Shown here: positions 9,867 to 18,288 of the stretch, piece by piece
Position numbering within the stretch: the first letter of the stretch is position 1
How the letters are laid out: every line of letters begins with the position of its first letter
Notes under the pieces: model-generated
What the model was told of the DNA's origin: nothing
What the model saw: only the letters and a program-made list of their open reading frames with translations
Database searches by the model: none
Assembly: GCF_014647415.1 (NCBI RefSeq)
Contig: NZ_BMPD01000004.1
Coordinates: forward strand, 186,001 to 250,000
DNA from: Haloarcula sebkhae
GTDB lineage: Archaea > Halobacteriota > Halobacteria > Halobacteriales > Haloarculaceae
Length of the DNA: 64,000 nucleotides
Direction: 5' to 3'
Position numbers and translations under genes: made by a program

Positions 9867-10745
9867 TCATTCTTTGATCACCACGCCGAAGCTGAGCCCG
9901 GCCGCGAGGTACTTGTTGACCGCGATGAGGAAAATGACGACCGGAACGATCATTGCCGTCGAGGCGGCCGCGAGCATTCCCCATTCGATCGAGCGCGAGC
10001 CGATGAACGAGTAGACGAACAGCGTCACCGGCACGGCCTCGAAGCTCGTCAGCACGAGTCCGAACAGTAGCTCTATCCACGCGAAAATGAAGCTGATGAT
10101 GGCGACCGAGAAGATACCGGGCTTGGCCGCCGGCAGGACGACCTTCCTGAAGCCCTGGAACTGGGTCGCGCCGTCGACGCGGGCGGCCTCCTCCAGCGTC
10201 TCGGGGATGCCGTCGAAGAACGCCTTCATCACCCAGACGACGAGCGAGAGGTTGATGCTGACGTACATCAGCACCATCCCGACGCGGGTGTCGAACAGAT
10301 TGAGCTCTCGGAAGATGATGAAAAACGGGAGCACGACGGCAATGGGTGGGAGCATCCGTGAAGAGAGTATCCACACGAGCACATCCCGCTCCATCGGGAT
10401 GTCATACCGCGAGAGCACGTAGGCGGCGGGAACGCCGATCAACAGCACGAGGACAACCGACGCCGACACCATGACGAGGCTGTTGGCGAACGCCGCGACG
10501 AACCCCGAGTCCTGAATCAGCTGGATGTAATTGTACACCGTCGGCAGGAATATCCAGTCCGGCGGCAACGAGTTCGCCGTTCCGGGCGGTTTCAGCGACA
10601 TCGACGCGAGCCAGTACAGCGGGAACAGCACGATGAACGACCAGGTCAGGAGAATAGTGTGTCGAACCACCGTGACGAGCTTCTCCCGCGTGTCCTTGTC
10701 GAGTCGCTGTGACGCGGTCGCGGAGTCGCTATCCGTCGTCGCCAT
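9867..10745 (-). CDS. ABC sugar transporter permease, MalG type
   Basis: 292 residues from ATG 10745, which overlaps the stop of the preceding permease gene in an ATGA arrangement, implying coupled translation. Six hydrophobic spans are apparent. The EAA loop, EAARVDGATQFQGFRKVVLP near residue 185, contacts the ATPase. The family is the second CUT1 permease, which ends shortly after the last span; here the end reads LAAGLSFGVVIKE. A start three codons upstream is possible but less natural. Confidence 0.92.
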   Translation of the reverse strand: MATTDSDSATASQRLDKDTREKLVTVVRHTILLTWSFIVLFPLYWLASMSLKPPGTANSLPPDWIFLPTVYNYIQLIQDSGFVAAFANSLVMVSASVVLVLLIGVPAAYVLSRYDIPMERDVLVWILSSRMLPPIAVVLPFFIIFRELNLFDTRVGMVLMYVSINLSLVVWVMKAFFDGIPETLEEAARVDGATQFQGFRKVVLPAAKPGIFSVAIISFIFAWIELLFGLVLTSFEAVPVTLFVYSFIGSRSIEWGMLAAASTAMIVPVVIFLIAVNKYLAAGLSFGVVIKE

Positions 10746-11677
10746 CAGTCCCACACCCCCTCGAAGCCGACCTTCGCAATGATGACGTTACACAGTGCAA
10801 CGACGACGACGAGGTAGACGATGGCGATCGCTGCGGCCACGGTGATCTGGTTGTTGATGAACATCTGTTCGTAGATGTTGATGCTCACGAGCTGGGTCGC
10901 CGTCCCGGGACCGCCGCCCGTGAGCCCGTACACCACGCCGAACGTCCGGAACAGGTCGATCAACCGGATGAGCGTCGCGACGAACACGACCGGTTTCATG
11001 TAGGGGATGATGACGTGGACGTAGCGCCGCCACATCGGCGCACCGTCGACGCGCGACGCTTCGATGAGCGTCTTCGGCACCGACGAGAGGCCGGCGTAGA
11101 AGATAATGAACATGAACGGCGTCCAGTTCCACGCGTCCAGCAGGATCACCGTCAGCAGCGGGACATCAGAGAGGAAACTCGGCGCTGCGAACGGCGTGCC
11201 GGTGTTTATGACGTACGGAATGATGCCGATTTCGCTGTTCAGCATGATCCGGCCGATGGTCGCGAGCGAGACGGGGGCGACGGCCATCGGAATGATGAAC
11301 AACACCCGGTAGAACGACTTCGCCCGGTCGGAGCCGACGCCGGCGACGAGCGCGGCCAGAACGAACCCGAGGACCGTTTCGAGGAGCAGTGCGCTGACGA
11401 CGACAGTAATCGTGATGACGAACGAGTGGATCGCGCCGCCGCGGGTGAACGCCGTCTCGAAGTTGCGCAGCCCCACGAAATCAGCTGCGAATACATCGAG
11501 TGTCGGCTCCGCGATCAGGCTGAGATACAGGTCGTAGGCACCGGGGAAGAAGGTTATCATCACCATCACCGCCACCATCGGTGCCATGAACCAGTACGGG
11601 AGGTAGTCGTTCCACAGGTCCCGCAGCCTGGCGAAGGTCGATTGAGGTGTCGTTTCCGTTTGCGTTGGTGTACTCAT
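10745..11677 (-). CDS. ABC sugar transporter permease, MalF type
   Basis: 310 residues, six predicted membrane spans beginning near residue 32. The ATPase-contact EAA loop reads EASRVDGAPMWRRYVHVIIP near residue 215. It is the first permease of the importer, 36 nt after the binding-protein gene. Together with the next gene it forms the membrane channel for a mono- or oligosaccharide. Confidence 0.92.
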   Translation of the reverse strand: MSTPTQTETTPQSTFARLRDLWNDYLPYWFMAPMVAVMVMITFFPGAYDLYLSLIAEPTLDVFAADFVGLRNFETAFTRGGAIHSFVITITVVVSALLLETVLGFVLAALVAGVGSDRAKSFYRVLFIIPMAVAPVSLATIGRIMLNSEIGIIPYVINTGTPFAAPSFLSDVPLLTVILLDAWNWTPFMFIIFYAGLSSVPKTLIEASRVDGAPMWRRYVHVIIPYMKPVVFVATLIRLIDLFRTFGVVYGLTGGGPGTATQLVSINIYEQMFINNQITVAAAIAIVYLVVVVALCNVIIAKVGFEGVWD

Positions 11678-11713
11678 TTGTGGGATGTGTTGTGGCGCAG
11701 GTGTGGCTTAGAT

Positions 11714-13144
11714 TTAATTGCTGTAGATGTCTTCTGCGATGGACGCCGCCTGGGTCATCGCCTCCTCGGCGGACTTCTGGCCGGCGATGGCGCGCTGCAG
11801 TTCCTCGGAGTACCGCTGGCCCCATTCGGGGTACTTCCGGTCGAACGGGTCCGGCGCTGCTTCCTGCAGGGATTCGAGCGTGACCTGTGCGAAGTTCTCG
11901 CCGACGCGAGAGCGGAACTCGTCGTTCTCCCAGACGGACTGCCGGACGGAGAAGGCGGCGTCGCCCTCGACGTGCATCCAGATGTTGGTCGGCTGCGAGG
12001 ACGCCCACACCATGAACAGGAACGCCTGCTCGGAGTTCTGTGCGTTCTTCGACGTGGAGATCTGCCAGTTGAACGCGTTGGGCGAGAACTGGCCGTCGGC
12101 CGGGCTGGGAACCTTCGCGATTCCGATGTTGTCCGCGACCGAGGAATCAGAGCCGGTGAGTCCGGGCCAGAACAGGTTCGCGTCGGAGACGATGTGGCCG
12201 GCGCGGCCCTCCTGCATCGTCGAGAGCACGTCCGACCAGGTCTGGGTCGAGGCCCCTTCGGGACCGTAGTCCTGCAGCAGGCTGACGTACCACTCCGCGG
12301 CGTCGATGACGCCGTCGGAATCGAGCCCGGAGTCGGTCGGGAACTCGGTCCAGAGCGAGGTGCCGAACTCGCGTAGGAACGTGTTCAGGATGTAGATGTT
12401 CATCCCGTACCCCTTGTCGCCACGGCCGACGGTGCCGACGACGTCCGACTCGTTCTCGTGGATGGTCTTGGCGTTCTGGCGGAACTGTTCGAGCGTCTCT
12501 GCGACCTCCAGATCGTGCTTGTCGTAGAGGTCTTTGCGGTAGAACTGCGTCTGAACTTCGACGGTAATCGGCATCCCGGTCCACGTGTCGCTGTAGCCGC
12601 CACCGTGGGCCTGCCAGCGCGACGCCTCGAAGAGGTCGTCGGGCTCGTACCAGCCTTCGTCGAAGAGACTGTCGTCGTCAAAGAACGGGTCGAGCGGCTG
12701 TATCCAGCCCTCTTCACGGAACTGGTTGACGACCTGATCCATGTAGAAGACGTCGAACTGCCCGGCGCCGGTACTGACGTCTGTCTGGCGCTTGGTCCGG
12801 AACTGCTGTTCGGGCAGGACGTTCCAGACGACGTCGATTCCGGTCAGTTCCTCGAAGACCGGGACTGCGGGCTTGATGGCCGAAACCCAGGGGTGCTGGA
12901 CGGCTCCGATGTTGATCGAAGACCCCTCGAACTGTCGCCAGTCGATATCGGCGTCCTCGTACTCGCTGAGCGGAATCGCGAGTTCACCGTCGCTGCCGCT
13001 GGTGCTGGTTCCGCCATCGTTGCCACCTGAGCCGCCACCGCCGCCTCCATCTGAGCCATCGCCGCCTCGTGTGCAGCCAGCGAGGCCGCCGAGTAGTCCG
13101 ACACCTGTCGCTTTCAGGAACTTCCGCCTGTTGGAGTTGGTCAT
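11714..13144 (-). CDS. ABC transporter sugar-binding lipoprotein with Tat signal
   Basis: 476 residues from ATG 13144. The N-terminus, NRRKFLKATGVGLLGGLAGC, is a twin-arginine signal ending in a lipobox with Cys24, followed by a Gly/Ser/Asp-rich linker (about residues 27-50). This is the usual design for a lipid-anchored haloarchaeal solute receptor outside the membrane. The rest is a family 1 extracellular solute-binding fold (ITVEVQTQFYRKDLYDKH is the typical hinge segment). First gene of the importer operon, so its promoter should control the whole sugar operon. Ligand not determinable from sequence; the kinase and aldolase suggest a deoxysugar. Confidence 0.92.
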   Translation of the reverse strand: MTNSNRRKFLKATGVGLLGGLAGCTRGGDGSDGGGGGGSGGNDGGTSTSGSDGELAIPLSEYEDADIDWRQFEGSSINIGAVQHPWVSAIKPAVPVFEELTGIDVVWNVLPEQQFRTKRQTDVSTGAGQFDVFYMDQVVNQFREEGWIQPLDPFFDDDSLFDEGWYEPDDLFEASRWQAHGGGYSDTWTGMPITVEVQTQFYRKDLYDKHDLEVAETLEQFRQNAKTIHENESDVVGTVGRGDKGYGMNIYILNTFLREFGTSLWTEFPTDSGLDSDGVIDAAEWYVSLLQDYGPEGASTQTWSDVLSTMQEGRAGHIVSDANLFWPGLTGSDSSVADNIGIAKVPSPADGQFSPNAFNWQISTSKNAQNSEQAFLFMVWASSQPTNIWMHVEGDAAFSVRQSVWENDEFRSRVGENFAQVTLESLQEAAPDPFDRKYPEWGQRYSEELQRAIAGQKSAEEAMTQAASIAEDIYSN

Positions 13145-13486
13145 GCCAGTTTGCCTCGTCACTATCGAAATACCGATGCATAATAAAGGTAATCATCTGT
13201 AAGGTAGAATACCCATCTCACTGGGCGAGAACAGACGGCATACAGTACGGAAGCCCCTATCCATGGACTCATCTGTCTCCGGAGTACGGGTAACCGTGGC
13301 AAGATTTTAATACGCAGTCCGAAAACATCGAGAGTACGGATCGTAGCCGAGTTCGCTGTGTGTCCAGCTCAGTTGGACTAGTGACAACGGGCTACGGCCC
13401 AGACCACCCATGACCCGACCCACACCAACTCACGACCGAGGTACTGCTGCAGTGACGACCACGAGCCGACCGTTGGAGGACGACTG
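13145..13486. promoter_or_regulatory. Divergent promoter region between importer operon and second dehydrogenase
   Basis: About 340 nt separate the two divergent starts. On the plus strand an AT-rich AGATTTTAATACG segment at 13302-13314 resembles a TATA box, although it lies 170 nt before the dehydrogenase ATG. An AGAACAGA half-site near 13226-13233 is identical to one arm of the palindrome at 14789-14806, hinting at shared control by the IclR regulator. No complete palindrome is present here, so this is tentative. Confidence 0.35.
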
Positions 13487-14521
13487 ATGCGCGCCAGCAC
13501 GTTGACTGATGTCGGCGAAATTACTGTCGAAGAGCGTGACCGACCGGACCCTGCGGATGACGAGGTTCTCGTACAGGTGGGTGCCTGTAGCGTCTGCATG
13601 ACCGACTATCACATGTATCACGGCACCTTCGCAGCTGAGACACCGCTGGTCCTTGGCCACGAGGGTGCCGGGACCGTCGCGGAAGTCGGTGCTGACGTCG
13701 ATCGCTTCGCGGTCGGTGACCGCGTCGCAATCAACCCCACCGTCCCCTGTAACGCCTGTTCGTACTGCAAGAGGGGGGAGACGCACCTCTGTGAGAACAA
13801 CACGAGCATCGGTGGTGCCGGTGACACCATTCTCGACGGTGCCTTCGCCGACTACGTCCGCGTCCCGGCCATCAACGTCGAAGATATCGGTGATATGTCC
13901 TTCGAGCGGGCCGCGCTCGCCGAGCCGCTCGCCTGCTGTGTTCACGGCGTCGAACAGACTGACATCAAACCGGGGGACAGTGTCGGTATTATCGGCGCTG
14001 GCCCGATCGGCTTGCTACTCTTGCAAGCGTTCCGCAACGCGGGCGCTGTCCCAATCGTGGTTTCCGAACTCGATGACGAACGGCGAGAGCTGGCCGCCGA
14101 CCTCGGCGCAGATGCCGTCATCGACCCCAACGAAGAAGATCCCGAGGAAGCGATCCCGGCGGCGGCCGGTGGACCGGTCGACGTCGGCGCTGAGGCCATC
14201 GGGCTCGTCCCGACAATCAAGCAGGCCAACGCTGTGACCGCGCCCGGCGGCTCGACACTCATCTTCGGTGTCCCGGATCAGGAAGCGACGATGGAAGTCA
14301 GTCCGTTCGATGTCTTCTTCGACGAGGTCGACTACCGCGGTTCGTTCTCCCTGACGACCGAGGACTTCGAGCGAGCGATAACACTGCTCAGACACGAACG
14401 CATCGACGCAGAGACGCTCATCACCGAACGTATCGGGCTCGACGACCTCCCGACAGCGTTTGAACGGATGGGCAACGCTGAGGGACTGAAGAAAGTAGTC
14501 GTTCCAGGGGACTCCGAGTGA
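13487..14521 (+). CDS. Zinc-dependent medium-chain alcohol dehydrogenase (second copy type)
   Basis: 344 residues from ATG 13487. The catalytic-zinc segment reads CSVCMTDYH, with GHEGAG supplying His and Glu. Structural-zinc cysteines appear in PCNACSYCKRGETHLC. The NAD-binding motif GAGPIGLLLL lies near residue 168. It is distinct from the dehydrogenase at 3.3-4.3 kb and may oxidise a different intermediate of the same pathway. The stop overlaps the GTG of the following aldolase remnant by four bases, so the two were once an operon. Confidence 0.87.
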   Translation: MRASTLTDVGEITVEERDRPDPADDEVLVQVGACSVCMTDYHMYHGTFAAETPLVLGHEGAGTVAEVGADVDRFAVGDRVAINPTVPCNACSYCKRGETHLCENNTSIGGAGDTILDGAFADYVRVPAINVEDIGDMSFERAALAEPLACCVHGVEQTDIKPGDSVGIIGAGPIGLLLLQAFRNAGAVPIVVSELDDERRELAADLGADAVIDPNEEDPEEAIPAAAGGPVDVGAEAIGLVPTIKQANAVTAPGGSTLIFGVPDQEATMEVSPFDVFFDEVDYRGSFSLTTEDFERAITLLRHERIDAETLITERIGLDDLPTAFERMGNAEGLKKVVVPGDSE

Positions 14522-14772
14522 GCGAGTGCGACCTCCTCGATACTGCGTCCGGAAACGTGGTCGTCGTGGCGCTTGACCACGATCTCGGAATGGGCGCAAT
14601 CGACGGGTTCGAAGACCTTCTGGCCCGCGGTCTCGTGATGGGACGTAGCGTCTGGCAGACTGCGGACCCAGCCGCTGTCGTGTCCCCGCTCCGCCGAACC
14701 GTCCACGACTCTGATGCACCTGAAGTGCCTGGCCGCCCTGAAGCGAATGTTTTCTACGCGTTGGTGAGTTAG
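14518..14772 (+). pseudogene. Internally deleted DhnA/class I fructose-bisphosphate aldolase-like remnant
   Basis: 84 codons starting at a GTG that overlaps the previous stop. The first 38 codons (NVVVVALDHDLGMGAIDGFE) match the N-terminal strand of DhnA-type class I aldolases. Codons 40-65 (LVMGRSVWQTADPAAVV, then RRTVHDS) match the C-terminal helix that follows the last barrel strand. The roughly 190 residues normally between them, including the Schiff-base lysine, are missing, and the join keeps the reading frame. The product cannot be an active aldolase. It presumably once acted with the dehydrogenase just upstream. A functional short peptide is possible but unlikely. Confidence 0.7.
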
Positions 14773-14788
14773 CTGCGAGCTGGATACA

Positions 14789-14806
14789 TCTGTTCTGTAG
14801 AACAGA
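14789..14806. promoter_or_regulatory. Perfect palindrome TCTGTTCT-GT-AGAACAGA, candidate IclR operator
   Basis: Two 8-nt arms, exact inverted copies, separated by two bases, lying 148 nt before the IclR start. The same core (GTTCT...AGAAC or CTGTTC...GAACAG) recurs at 14901-14921 and 15968-15986, suggesting a protein-binding site rather than a terminator. No T-run follows. Confidence 0.5.
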
Positions 14807-14900
14807 ACGAATAAATTTCGGCATTTAGACATCGTAGCAATCCCACTCAGGGTAATAGATAATGTAGAATAACACATGTTACTAGCTCACAAGGCCACGA

Positions 14901-14921
14901 CTGTTCTGCTCTAGTGAACAG
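14901..14921 (+). promoter_or_regulatory. CTGTTC-N9-GAACAG inverted repeat abutting the IclR promoter
   Basis: Six-base arms separated by nine bases. It ends one base before an AT-rich CTTTTTAC segment (14923-14930) that sits about 25 nt upstream of the IclR ATG at 14954, the position expected for a TATA box of a leaderless or near-leaderless transcript. Binding here would cover the BRE/TATA area, consistent with autorepression. Confidence 0.5.
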
Positions 14922-14953
14922 ACTTTTTACAGCGCGAGTTGAAATGATACCCA

Positions 14954-15721
14954 ATGACTGACGAACCACAGTATGCGGTCGAAGCAACCCAAACGTCCGT
15001 TGCTATCCTCGAAGCGCTTGTCGACGCGACGGGACCCATCGGCGTGACAGATATTGCCAATACCGTTGGGGTATCCAAAAGCGTCGCTCACAACCATCTC
15101 TCGACGTTGCGTGCGGCTGGATATGTGGTCAAGCGTGCAGAGAAGTATGAGGCATCGCTCCGCCCGCTGGCCCTCGGTGAACGAACGCGTGACGGGCTCA
15201 GTTTCTATCAGGCAGCGGAGCAGCAACTGGACAACCTCGCGACGGCGACAGGGGAGACAACGACGCTATTTGTCCTTGAAGAAACGTCCGGTGTCCCGGT
15301 GTCGATCTCCGAACCTGAGGACGGCTGGTCAGTCCCGTTTCACGCGGGCGAACGGTTGCCACTCCACGTCAACGCCATGGGAAAGGCATTGCTGGCGTCG
15401 CTTCCGAGTGACCGCGTCGAATCGATTCTCGATGAAACGGAGCTTATTGCGCCGACCGACGCCACCATCGTAGATCAGGACGAACTCGCCGAGGAACTGC
15501 GCCGAATCCGCGACGACGGCATAGCGTTCTGCAGAGGAGAACAGTACGAAGGGATCATCGGTGTTGCCGCCCCGCTCCCTGATGTCAGTGGCAATCGAGT
15601 CGCTGCGCTGGGGATCGCTGGCCCTGTTGAACGCCTGAACGGCCGATACCTCAGGGAAGATATCACCGGGCAAGTCCTCAGCACGACAAAATCTATTCAG
15701 GTGGCCCTTACATCGAATTAA
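14954..15721 (+). CDS. IclR-family transcriptional regulator
   Basis: 255 residues, standard family length. An N-terminal winged helix-turn-helix occupies about residues 12-70 (GVTDIANTVGVSKSVAHNHL is the recognition region). The C-terminal effector-binding domain has HAGERLPLHVNAMGKALLA and the GEQYEGIIGVAAPL signature. Haloarchaeal IclR proteins commonly control sugar-degradation genes, and this one sits next to the deoxysugar locus and behind a dehydrogenase and aldolase remnant. Palindromes just upstream suggest autoregulation. The effector is probably a pathway intermediate; this is inference. Confidence 0.92.
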   Translation: MTDEPQYAVEATQTSVAILEALVDATGPIGVTDIANTVGVSKSVAHNHLSTLRAAGYVVKRAEKYEASLRPLALGERTRDGLSFYQAAEQQLDNLATATGETTTLFVLEETSGVPVSISEPEDGWSVPFHAGERLPLHVNAMGKALLASLPSDRVESILDETELIAPTDATIVDQDELAEELRRIRDDGIAFCRGEQYEGIIGVAAPLPDVSGNRVAALGIAGPVERLNGRYLREDITGQVLSTTKSIQVALTSN

Positions 15722-15730
15722 GAGATTCTG

Positions 15731-15756
15731 GAATAACAGACGTACCACTGTTATTC
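15731..15756. repeat. Inverted repeat GAATAACAG-N8-CTGTTATTC after IclR gene
   Basis: Nine-base perfect arms beginning 10 nt after the IclR stop codon. It could fold as a hairpin terminator, but no T-run follows; the CTGTT/AACAG core also resembles the candidate operator sites nearby. Function undecided. Confidence 0.45.
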
Positions 15757-16309
15757 TATCTGTGGCTGCCATCGAAGTGGACAAACGACCTCACTGCTAC
15801 ACACCGCTACCGGCGACACCTGATTTTCATGCGTTGAAAGGGTCGTTCGCGGTCACCTCGGCATCAGACGCAATCGCGCCAAGGGGTCGTGGCTTACTTT
15901 ATTTTCCCTTGCACTGACTGTGAGATCAACCACCACCGTGTGAGTGCTACTGCTGTCAATCGCGTGCTGTTCTCTATAGCAGAACATACAGCCGGTTTGA
16001 ATGGCAAGGTGTTGTGGGGATACACAGCGGCTATTGGTCTCCAACTCACGCCCACCGCTAATATAACTGTATAATTGATATGCTTCAAACCATAAATCTC
16101 GAAATTGTGTATAGAATTGCTAGATATACATCTATCCCATCCAAATCTGTATGTCTCACACGCAACGTCCGACTTCCTACAGAAGTAGATATATCTGATG
16201 TGTACCGCTACGAGACGACGCAGCACCAGATAACCTACTGCAACCGTGGCCCTGCCAGAGACTGCGACATGCGATTTCTGCGTGAACTGCAGGAAAACCG
16301 ACCGTCTCC
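15757..16309. other. AT-rich intergenic stretch with a third IclR-like palindrome
   Basis: About 550 nt between the IclR gene and the end of the HEAT-repeat gene. It contains TGTTCT-N7-AGAACA at 15968-15986, the same core as the two sites before the IclR gene. From about 16060 to 16200 the sequence is markedly AT-rich. I see no gene, RNA or mobile-element end in it. Confidence 0.45.
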
Positions 16310-17314
16310 TCACAATGGGGTGCCACAGCCCGGGCACAGCGGGGGGCCGGATTCGGGGAGCGAAAGCCCGCAGTGTGGACACCAGCCATCGCCCTCCGGC
16401 GTCCGGATTTCCGAGACGATGTCGGCTGTCTGCGTGCGGATTGCATCTCTCGCGGCTATTCCCGCGAAGCCCTCAGCAGGTTCCGCCCCGCGATACTGGG
16501 AGAGAGCGAACTGGGCTCGCTCTGCAACAAACTCCTCGTCCATGGCGAGCCTTTCGAGGTGTGCTTGCGGGAACGCTTCCATGCTATCAGTGCCGGCAAG
16601 CAACCCCAGCGCTTCGGCCGCTCGCCCACGGACGTATCTGCTTTCGTCTTCGAGACACGAGACGAGCGCTTCCCTGGCGTCTGTAAGCCGTTCGGGACAC
16701 GCAGAGCCGATAACGACGAGCGCAGTGCTCAGGTGATATCGAACCAGTTCACTGTCCGCTTGAAGATGCTCGGCGAGCGAGTCGACCTGATAGCGGAGCC
16801 TGTCGGGACTACCCAGGGCGACGTGGGCCAGAGCCTTCGCCAATTTCTCCGTTACTTCTGGTTTGTCGAACTCCAGGCCGATGCGCAGATCTGCCACGAC
16901 CTCAGGCGAGACGACGGCATCGGGATGGTCGACGGCGACGTAGCCCAGCGCCTCTGCACACCGAGCGCGAACGTAGTAGAACTCCGACTCATCCGACAGT
17001 CGTTCGGCAAGCGTCGGGACAACCGGAACCACGCTGTCCGGCGTGCTTTTGCTGACCGTGACGAACAATTTCGCTGTCGTGAGCCGTGTTGGTCGCTCGC
17101 TGTTCTGCAAAAACTCGGTGAGCGACGTCAGTACGCCGTCGAACAGTTCCGGCTGGTCGTCGGCGGCCGCTTTGAGTGACCGCAAGCACGCCTGTTGGTC
17201 AGCCGCTCCGGCCGTCGAAAGCCGCTCAAGTGCTGTCAGTGCGTCAGCTTCCTCTCCTTGTTCGAGTAATGTCACAATCTCCGAATCTTGAGGTGTACCG
17301 GGTTGGTCGTCCAT
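16310..17314 (-). CDS. HEAT-repeat protein with C-terminal zinc ribbon
   Basis: 334 residues from ATG 17314. From about residue 20 to 285 it is a series of helical pairs of HEAT/PBS-lyase type, with repeats such as YVRARCAEALGYVAVDHPD and YVRGRAAEALGLLAG. The C-terminus carries a rubredoxin-like zinc ribbon, WCPHCGLSLPESGPPLCPGC. Such proteins are soluble scaffolds; no catalytic site is seen. It lies alone between the IclR and lactate-utilisation genes, running against both, so context gives no function. The pairing of a HEAT solenoid with a terminal zinc ribbon suggests a protein- or nucleic-acid-binding adaptor. Confidence 0.75.
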   Translation of the reverse strand: MDDQPGTPQDSEIVTLLEQGEEADALTALERLSTAGAADQQACLRSLKAAADDQPELFDGVLTSLTEFLQNSERPTRLTTAKLFVTVSKSTPDSVVPVVPTLAERLSDESEFYYVRARCAEALGYVAVDHPDAVVSPEVVADLRIGLEFDKPEVTEKLAKALAHVALGSPDRLRYQVDSLAEHLQADSELVRYHLSTALVVIGSACPERLTDAREALVSCLEDESRYVRGRAAEALGLLAGTDSMEAFPQAHLERLAMDEEFVAERAQFALSQYRGAEPAEGFAGIAARDAIRTQTADIVSEIRTPEGDGWCPHCGLSLPESGPPLCPGCGTPL

Positions 17315-17764
17315 CGGTCCGTTGTCGGCGTTTCTCGGAGAACCCACAAAACCCCTTGCCTCCCGGGTATTGCCCGATCTGATAACAACCGCTCACCGGT
17401 GAAGCTGCTATACCGCGTCTGACGCGCTATATGATATTGTATCTACGATAGATACCTCTATTCATGAGCGATATCGTCGGAGAGTAACGATGTTTGGATA
17501 TATTGAGTGACGGATCTATATCCATTGCTAGTGATAGGTGTCAAGTTTATCGACGCCACCCCTGTTAAGACCATCTTCAGTATCACTCTACTAATCTGTC
17601 ACACCGTGTAAGTGGCAGTATAAGTAAGTGCAGTAACTGTCTGCTAATCTAGTAAAACGATACCAGAATAGCTGGGTGTACGCGACAGTCCACCAGATTT
17701 GTCGGACTTACGTCCGTTTCAGACAAAAACTAAATGATGATGTAGGTTTTCGGTTCGCGTATAG
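17315..17764. promoter_or_regulatory. Divergent intergenic region upstream of the LUD genes
   Basis: 450 nt, AT-rich from 17400 on. A CGGAC-TTAC-GTCCG inverted repeat lies at 17703-17716, about 50 nt before the first LUD start, followed by an A-rich stretch (17723-17734) that could serve as TATA. The arrangement suggests a regulator site at the lactate-utilisation promoter; which regulator is unknown. Confidence 0.4.
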
Positions 17765-18286
17765 ATGGAAAGCAAACGCGCGTCGTTCGAGGGCGCTCTC
17801 GAAGCATTGGGTGTGACAGTTTCCAGCACTGCCGAGTCCGAACTCGAAGCTGCTGTTACGGAGGCAGTCACGGAGCCTGCAGTCGGGATCGCGCTCGACG
17901 AAACGGTCGGGGACGAGGCGTTTTCGCTCACGGAGACGCCTGTCACGGTCGACCCCACCCCGGTCGCGCTTCGCGAGGCGACCACTGGCGTAACCGGTGC
18001 TGAACTCGGTATCGGCGACTACGGTTCGCTCGTCCTCTCGATGACTGAAGCGGCCAGCGAACTCGTGAGCCTGTTTGTCGAGCGTCATGTCGCCATTCTT
18101 CACGAGGAAGACATCCAGCCCGATATGGACGCGGCAGTGGCAGAAGTGGACGAACGGTTCAACGAAACCGGTGGGAGTGCGATTATCGCCACAGGACCGA
18201 GTGCCACAGCCGATATGGGCGCACTCGTCAAGGGCGCACACGGACCCAGAGAGGTCCACGTCATCATCGTAGAGGAGGGTGTGTGA
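17765..18286 (+). CDS. LUD-domain protein, LutC/LldG-like
   Basis: 173 residues from ATG 17765. It is a compact LUD (DUF162) domain: EAVTEPAVGIALDETVG, the ATTGVTGAELGIGDYGSLVLS segment near residue 77, and the terminal ATGPSATADMGALVKGAHGPREVHVIIVEE. The stop is two bases before the ATG of the next LUD gene, so they form an operon. In bacteria LutC-type proteins act with LutA and LutB in iron-sulfur-dependent oxidation of L-lactate to pyruvate. The neighbouring gene supplies the LutB and LutA-like parts. Confidence 0.88.
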   Translation: MESKRASFEGALEALGVTVSSTAESELEAAVTEAVTEPAVGIALDETVGDEAFSLTETPVTVDPTPVALREATTGVTGAELGIGDYGSLVLSMTEAASELVSLFVERHVAILHEEDIQPDMDAAVAEVDERFNETGGSAIIATGPSATADMGALVKGAHGPREVHVIIVEEGV

Positions 18287-18288
18287 CG

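Noticed and set aside
9775-10374. Minus-strand frame rich in Arg overlapping the MalG-type permease
   Set aside because: It is out of frame with the clear permease and has no membrane or family pattern.
10709-12376. Open 555-codon plus-strand frame opposite the permease and binding-protein genes
   Set aside because: It lies antisense to three well-supported transporter genes. Its product is a His/Arg/Asp-rich composition artefact of GC-rich codons with no family motif.
13020-13080. Short GGC/GCC-rich repetitive stretch
   Set aside because: It encodes the Gly/Ser/Asp linker after the lipobox of the binding protein, an ordinary low-complexity region.
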